Notes under the pieces: model-generated
The model's database searches: none
Told to the model about the DNA's origin: nothing
What the model saw: only the letters and a program-made list of their open reading frames with translations
Source: CAZDBA01 sp964503615
GTDB lineage: Bacteria > Planctomycetota > Planctomycetia > Pirellulales > Pirellulaceae
Assembly: GCA_964503615.1 (NCBI GenBank)
Contig: CAZDBA010000166.1
Coordinates: 1 to 10,403 of the forward strand
Direction: 5' to 3'
DNA length: 10,403 nucleotides
Made by a program: the position numbers and the translations under genes
Part shown: positions 7,687 to 10,403 of the stretch, in pieces
Position numbering within the stretch: position 1 is the first letter of the stretch
Layout of the letters: each line of letters begins with the position of its first letter

Positions 7687-7726
7687 GGGTGCCATGCTCA
7701 CGAGGAGCATCGCGAAGCATGAGCAT
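7687..7726 (+). repeat. REP-like 40-bp palindromic repeat, copy A
   Basis: It begins GGGTGCCATGCTCACG and ends ATGAGCAT. The arms ATGCTCA (7694-7700) and TGAGCAT (7720-7726) are perfect inverted repeats enclosing 19 bases. A second copy of equal length lies at 10272-10311 on the other strand, with identical outer 16 and 8 bases and differences only in the middle (34 of 40 identical by my count). An imperfect hairpin with a conserved 5' tag between genes fits the REP sequences moved by RAYT transposases. Confidence 0.75.
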
Positions 7727-7875
7727 ATTTACCTGTTGCGTAAACATGACACTCAACACGTTTGGACTTTGCCCCACCAATTAGTTATTGGTAGTCACAC
7801 CATTTTGGGTGCTTGAAACAATCGTGCGCTTCGCAACCGACCCAAGTTGACCAACGTCAAACTGTCAAAGTTGCG

Positions 7876-8319
7876 TCAATAGATGGCGGGTGGCCCGCGT
7901 GCTTGATGTGCAACCGGTTCGCCAAAAACGGCAGAAGGAGTTTCGGTTGGCAATGTCCAATGAGGTGATTCAAGCAAGATGAATCGAAAACGGACGTCAA
8001 CAACGTTGAACTGGTCAAAAAAATCGCAAAAGACGCAATCTTCGCAGGAAGAACCACAACCATTGGTGGTATCGGCGACGAGTGGCGACAAGCCAGCTTC
8101 AACCGGTTCGCCAGAACGAGGTTGGCCAAAGTCACCTTCAACCCCATGCGCCTCACAGCAGCAGCAAGAAGATCCAACGTTGTCATTTGATGTTTGACAA
8201 CATTTAGGATTTTGACAGTGCAATCCAAACCAACCGACATGGTGCACCGACGGCCCAAGGTTCAACAAGAGAACCAAATAACCGAGCAAAAACCAAGTTT
8301 TGTTGGAGGAGTTATTCAT
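7876..8319 (-). CDS. small Cys/His-rich, DUF2946-like membrane or secreted protein
   Basis: 147 residues from the ATG at 8319. A hydrophobic N-terminal helix (9-25, 'WFLLGYLVLLLNLGPSVHH') is followed by a region crowded with Cys and His: His34-Cys35, Cys40-Cys41, four Cys in a row at 52-55, His58, Cys88, and 'CEDCVFCDFFDQF' (92-104). It ends in 'HQARGPPAIY'. The order (one membrane helix or uncleaved signal, Cys/His motifs, a 'CxxCxFCxFF' box and a terminal R-G-P-P) is what I recall for DUF2946-like proteins, often found near metal-transport genes. Metal binding is inferred and no function is proven. It stands alone, 208 bp after the coiled-coil gene, and has its own candidate promoter. An in-frame TTG at 8361 lies between the elements of that promoter, so the ATG is preferred. 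There is no Shine-Dalgarno, so initiation may be weak or use a short leader. Confidence 0.72.
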   Translation of the reverse strand: MNNSSNKTWFLLGYLVLLLNLGPSVHHVGWFGLHCQNPKCCQTSNDNVGSSCCCCEAHGVEGDFGQPRSGEPVEAGLSPLVADTTNGCGSSCEDCVFCDFFDQFNVVDVRFRFILLESPHWTLPTETPSAVFGEPVAHQARGPPAIY

Positions 8320-8346
8320 GAACACCGCAGGGGAACTGATTTGTCC

Positions 8347-8375
8347 ATTGTTTGTACGCAAGTATCTATTGTCAA
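8347..8375 (-). promoter_or_regulatory. candidate sigma-70-type promoter of the Cys-rich gene
   Basis: On the minus strand TTGACA (8375-8370), a perfect -35 consensus, is followed after 17 bases by AACAAT (8352-8347), four of six to TATAAT. Transcription would begin near 8340, giving a leader of about 20 bases before the ATG at 8319. Confidence 0.5.
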
Positions 8376-8483
8376 GTTTGAATAACCACTGCCAATCGTA
8401 CCAGTTTCTTCAATTTTGTTTCCCGTGAACGTAATCGTACTGACCGAAGGCGGTAAAAAGGATTAAGTTTTCATCATAGAATG

Positions 8484-8497
8484 TTATCTGAAGATAA
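8484..8497. promoter_or_regulatory. 14-bp AT-rich inverted repeat between the two right-hand genes
   Basis: TTATCT and AGATAA are perfect inverted arms separated by two bases, about 30 bp beyond the coiled-coil gene's stop and about 110 bp upstream of the Cys-rich gene's promoter. A two-base gap is poor for an RNA hairpin, so an operator is as likely as a weak transcript end. The evidence is symmetry alone. Confidence 0.25.
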
Positions 8498-8527
8498 AAT
8501 TTAGGCTGCTGCGTCCGTGCGATGTCC

Positions 8528-9955
8528 TTATCGACTAGTTGTCAACTCTGGAAGCTCGGGGTTCTCTTGGCGCATCTGGCGATACTCGTTTTGATCTTTA
8601 TCCGATTTGAGTGCCCAACCACTTTGTAGCACGTGAAATTCAAACTTCAGATTCCTTGCGTTTGCCCGTTGGGCCATTTCGAAGGATTTACGGGAGTGAG
8701 CAATTCGCGCCTGAATCAATTCCCGTTTTCTCAGAGCTCTTTGCAGGTTTTCTTTATCAGCCGCCGTTTTCAACGTGGCGATCTCACCTTCTGTTTCAGC
8801 TAAAGATTGTTCCAACCCCTGAATATTTCCGATTCCTTGAGAATCAGGAGTCGGGTTTAGTTCAATATTCCTCTCGATCTCTTTTGCCAACAGGAACAAA
8901 ACGGCTTTGCTGAACAGTTCAGACTCATGCCGAAACGATACGGTGTACACGTAAGGTTGCCCCAACGGATCAGGCTCGACCACAATTCGCTCTGTCAAAT
9001 CGACCGTGAGTGCATCAAGATCGTCTGACTTGAACGCCTCTTTATACTTGTCAGCAAACCTGCGAACGAAGTCGGGTGAGTTTGCAAAGGCAACCAAGTT
9101 AAAATCGGATTTCGAAGCCTCAATCTTATCCTGCTTAATTTTGGTCAAACTGGACAGTTCCTTTTTTTTATCATTCAAAACATTTTGAAAAACCTCTGTT
9201 TCTTCTGCTGACTTAGCCGCCCTTTCAAATTGTCGCATAAGCTGGTTGTACTCCGCCTCCTTCACTTTAAGTTGTTTCAATGTGGCTTGTTTCTCGGCCT
9301 CTTTTTCCTTGATATAAGCCTGGACCTTTTCCCTAGACGTCGTGACCTCTCTGTCGGCATCGTCACCATCTTCGTTCTTTCCCTTCGCGGTATCTGCTAC
9401 CATTTCTTCCAACTTCGCAATCTTCTCTCGCACTCCACTCAAATTGGGATGATCTGCACCAAACTGAGCCAACAGTTCAGCCTCAGAACGTTTTAATTGC
9501 GCTAATTGCTGAAGCTCTGCGATCGCCTTGGGTTGGTCCGGAGTTTCATCAAACTCACCCATTTGCTCGAGTGTCCAAACGAGCGCATCGATTGCTTGAT
9601 TACCCTGTTCCAACACGGCTTTGCTCCTCGTTACCGCTTGGGAACTACTTGCGAACTTTTCCTGAAGCTCGGTCAACTCCTTTGTCAAAGAGATTATTGT
9701 CAGTCGAGACTCATCATTTAAATGGATATCATCAGGTATACCTTCGACGTTTTCCAACTGTTGGAGTTCATTCTGAATTCTTGCAATATCGAGTCGATTC
9801 TGATCAATGAGTCGTTGCAACTGTTGCATCCCTTGTGAGGAATCGTCTAGAACAGCAACGTAAATCGTGGCGGTCGGTATCTCTTCCTCCTGAAATGGAA
9901 CACCTAAAGAGCTGAAAACAAGCAGGGGAATTGTGAAGTGTTGGAGCAGGATCAT
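8528..9955 (-). CDS. coiled-coil protein resembling the periplasmic part of a Wzz/GumC polysaccharide co-polymerase
   Basis: 475 residues from the ATG at 9955, supported by GGAAGG five bases upstream. A GTG six bases earlier overlaps that site. A hydrophobic N-terminus (2-19) acts as a signal peptide or single anchor and is followed by 'EEIPTATIYVAV', the kind of strand seen after the first helix of Wzz proteins. Long heptad-like helices fill about 40-130, 145-190, 205-280 and 380-430. 'AQFGADHPNL' (163-172) matches the G-x-x-HP turn of GumC-type proteins. 'GQPYVYTVSFRHES' with the following helix (332-365) matches their strand-helix unit before the second coil. The second membrane helix and proline motif near the C-terminus, and any kinase domain, are missing, and the protein ends in a charged tail. 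No polysaccharide gene is visible nearby. It could instead be a generic envelope coiled-coil protein; the co-polymerase relationship is an inference. Confidence 0.72.
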   Translation of the reverse strand: MILLQHFTIPLLVFSSLGVPFQEEEIPTATIYVAVLDDSSQGMQQLQRLIDQNRLDIARIQNELQQLENVEGIPDDIHLNDESRLTIISLTKELTELQEKFASSSQAVTRSKAVLEQGNQAIDALVWTLEQMGEFDETPDQPKAIAELQQLAQLKRSEAELLAQFGADHPNLSGVREKIAKLEEMVADTAKGKNEDGDDADREVTTSREKVQAYIKEKEAEKQATLKQLKVKEAEYNQLMRQFERAAKSAEETEVFQNVLNDKKKELSSLTKIKQDKIEASKSDFNLVAFANSPDFVRRFADKYKEAFKSDDLDALTVDLTERIVVEPDPLGQPYVYTVSFRHESELFSKAVLFLLAKEIERNIELNPTPDSQGIGNIQGLEQSLAETEGEIATLKTAADKENLQRALRKRELIQARIAHSRKSFEMAQRANARNLKFEFHVLQSGWALKSDKDQNEYRQMRQENPELPELTTSR

Positions 9956-9960
9956 TTTCA

Positions 9961-9966
9961 CCTTCC
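9961..9966 (-). promoter_or_regulatory. Shine-Dalgarno choosing the ATG at 9955
   Basis: GGAAGG on the minus strand lies five bases before the ATG at 9955. The alternative GTG at 9961 overlaps it and so is unlikely to be the start. Confidence 0.6.
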
Positions 9967-10003
9967 AAATGATTAGACGAGTCTGGTTGGACGACTCTCT
10001 TAG

Positions 10004-10269
10004 AATACTGAATGGGAGTGGCTAAATAAAGAAAGTTCTTCAGATTCTAAACAGTTACCAATAATCAAAGATGACTACCGACCGGGCGAGCTGCTTCTTT
10101 CCCTTACGTTTAAGAATTGTTCCGGTCCGGTCAGCTACGTATTGGAAGTTGAGATGCCGCTGTCTGATGATCCCGGTGTGATAGCCTAGATCTTGGGGCA
10201 TTCTACTTTAAGGAAAAAGCAAAATCTCCACTTTGGTTTGGCGTCCAATACGAATCAATCGTACCTTAA
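10004..10269 (+). pseudogene. frameshifted remnant of an unidentified gene
   Basis: The only plus-strand stretch that reads like protein. The first frame (from after a TAG at 10001) runs through 'WEWLNKESSSDSKQLPIIKD', 'DYRPGELLLSLTFKNCSG' and 'PVSYVLEVEMPLSDDPGVIA' to a TAG at 10187. From 10189 the reading continues in another frame as 'DLGAFYFKEKAKSPLWF' and 'GVQYESIVP', ending in TAA at 10267-10269. Restoring one missing base near 10188-10189 joins them without a stop. There is no start codon or ribosome site at the left end, so the 5' part is gone. The composition (alternating strand-like segments, sensible codon choice) suggests the C-terminal end of a beta-rich protein. I do not recognise the family. 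The REP-like repeat begins two bases after the final stop, a usual site for REP elements. Confidence 0.5.
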
Positions 10270-10271
10270 AC

Positions 10272-10311
10272 ATGCTCATACTACGCTTTGCTGCGCGTGA
10301 GCATGGCACCC
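10272..10311 (-). repeat. REP-like 40-bp palindromic repeat, copy B
   Basis: On the minus strand it begins GGGTGCCATGCTCACG (10311-10296) and ends ATGAGCAT (10279-10272), the same outer bases and total length as copy A at 7687-7726, in the opposite orientation. The arms ATGCTCA/TGAGCAT are conserved. The middle differs but adds its own inner ACGC/GCGT pairing, a compensatory pattern that suggests the folded structure matters. Confidence 0.75.
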
Positions 10312-10403
10312 TATACGCGTTTTAAAGCCAGACCCGGATTTGCCGTAGCGGTGTAAGTCAACCAAGAGGGGCAGGCCTGAGAATGTCTCCTTTTTGTTCT
10401 CCC
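10312..10403. other. window edge, no gene assigned
   Basis: No assignable gene. The minus strand is open from the edge through copy B of the repeat to a TGA at 10278-10276 (about 41 codons, including 'LLVDLHRYGKSGSGFKTR'). Because the frame reads through the repeat, it is more likely repeat-associated sequence than a gene. Confidence 0.4.

Larger units (their letters stand above)
7405..7875. other. 471-bp intergenic stretch, no gene seen
   Basis: No credible coding frame was found on either strand. It must contain the operon promoter and the 3' end of the Cys-rich gene's transcript. It holds a GTGACGTCAC palindrome (7549-7558), a 14-base alternating purine-pyrimidine run (7641-7654), one REP-like repeat (7687-7726), and a small hairpin ACCAAT/ATTGGT with a five-base loop (7776-7792). 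A nested weak stem (CGCAAC 7832-7837 with GTTGCG 7870-7875, enclosing TTGAC/GTCAA) lies directly after the Cys-rich gene's stop. The motif AGCCGTAAG or a close form occurs twice (around 7560 and 7675). Confidence 0.6.

Noticed and set aside
7857..8258. 133-codon minus-strand frame overlapping the Cys-rich gene
   Set aside because: The overlapping frame at 7876-8319 has the signal helix, Cys/His motifs and promoter; this one lacks all of these.
8443..8454. ACCG/CGGT hairpin beside a run of five A, considered as a terminator
   Set aside because: For the minus strand the T-run precedes the stem, and no plus-strand gene ends here, so it does not fit an intrinsic terminator.
10277..10402. Minus-strand open frame entering from the window edge
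   Set aside because: It reads straight through the REP-like repeat and stops in it; likely repeat-associated rather than a gene end.

Overview
The window looks like chromosomal DNA from a planctomycete, most likely a Rhodopirellula-like member of the Pirellulaceae. This is inferred from protein style, not from a search. The signs are the C-terminal piece of a REP-associated tyrosine transposase of the type common in that group, a small Cys-rich protein with an 'LGPSVHH...GWFGLHC' start, and a DUF58 / transglutaminase-like / MoxR operon whose sequences read like planctomycete versions. Every intact gene lies on the minus strand, so transcription runs from high to low coordinates.

Layout, right to left. 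At 10004-10269 (+) there is a frame-disrupted gene remnant, followed directly by a 40-bp REP-like palindrome (10272-10311). Next come a secreted or membrane-anchored coiled-coil protein resembling the periplasmic part of Wzz/GumC polysaccharide co-polymerases (8528-9955) and a small Cys/His-rich DUF2946-like protein (7876-8319) with its own candidate promoter. A second copy of the same 40-bp repeat, in opposite orientation, follows at 7687-7726. The intergenic stretch 7405-7875 carries that repeat and small palindromes but no gene.

The rest is one tight five-gene operon, 7404 down to 444. It encodes a DUF58 protein, a multi-pass transglutaminase-like/DUF4129-like protein, a MoxR-family AAA+ ATPase, a lipoprotein with a His/Asp/Glu-rich stretch, and a DUF318/ArsP-type permease with an added soluble helical tail. 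Junctions are 0 bp, an 11-bp overlap, 1 bp and 5 bp, which implies co-transcription and translational coupling. The first three genes are the classical MoxR / DUF58 / transglutaminase module, thought to act in maturation or quality control of envelope proteins or complexes. The last two look like a metal- or metalloid-handling pair: a transporter plus a surface metal-binding lipoprotein. A reasonable inference is that the ATPase module serves the transporter pair, but the sequence shows only the linkage.

The left edge (51-344) holds the C-terminal end of a RAYT-type transposase, cut off upstream next to a run of nine G. Together with the two REP-like repeats and the decayed gene, this marks both ends of the window as places where mobile or decaying DNA has accumulated around a stable operon.

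Main points for follow-up: the transglutaminase-like protein has Ser where the catalytic Cys should be; the operon joins a chaperone-type module to a permease/metal-binding lipoprotein pair; the co-polymerase-like protein lacks the usual second membrane helix; and two copies of a 40-bp REP family sit in inverted orientation.
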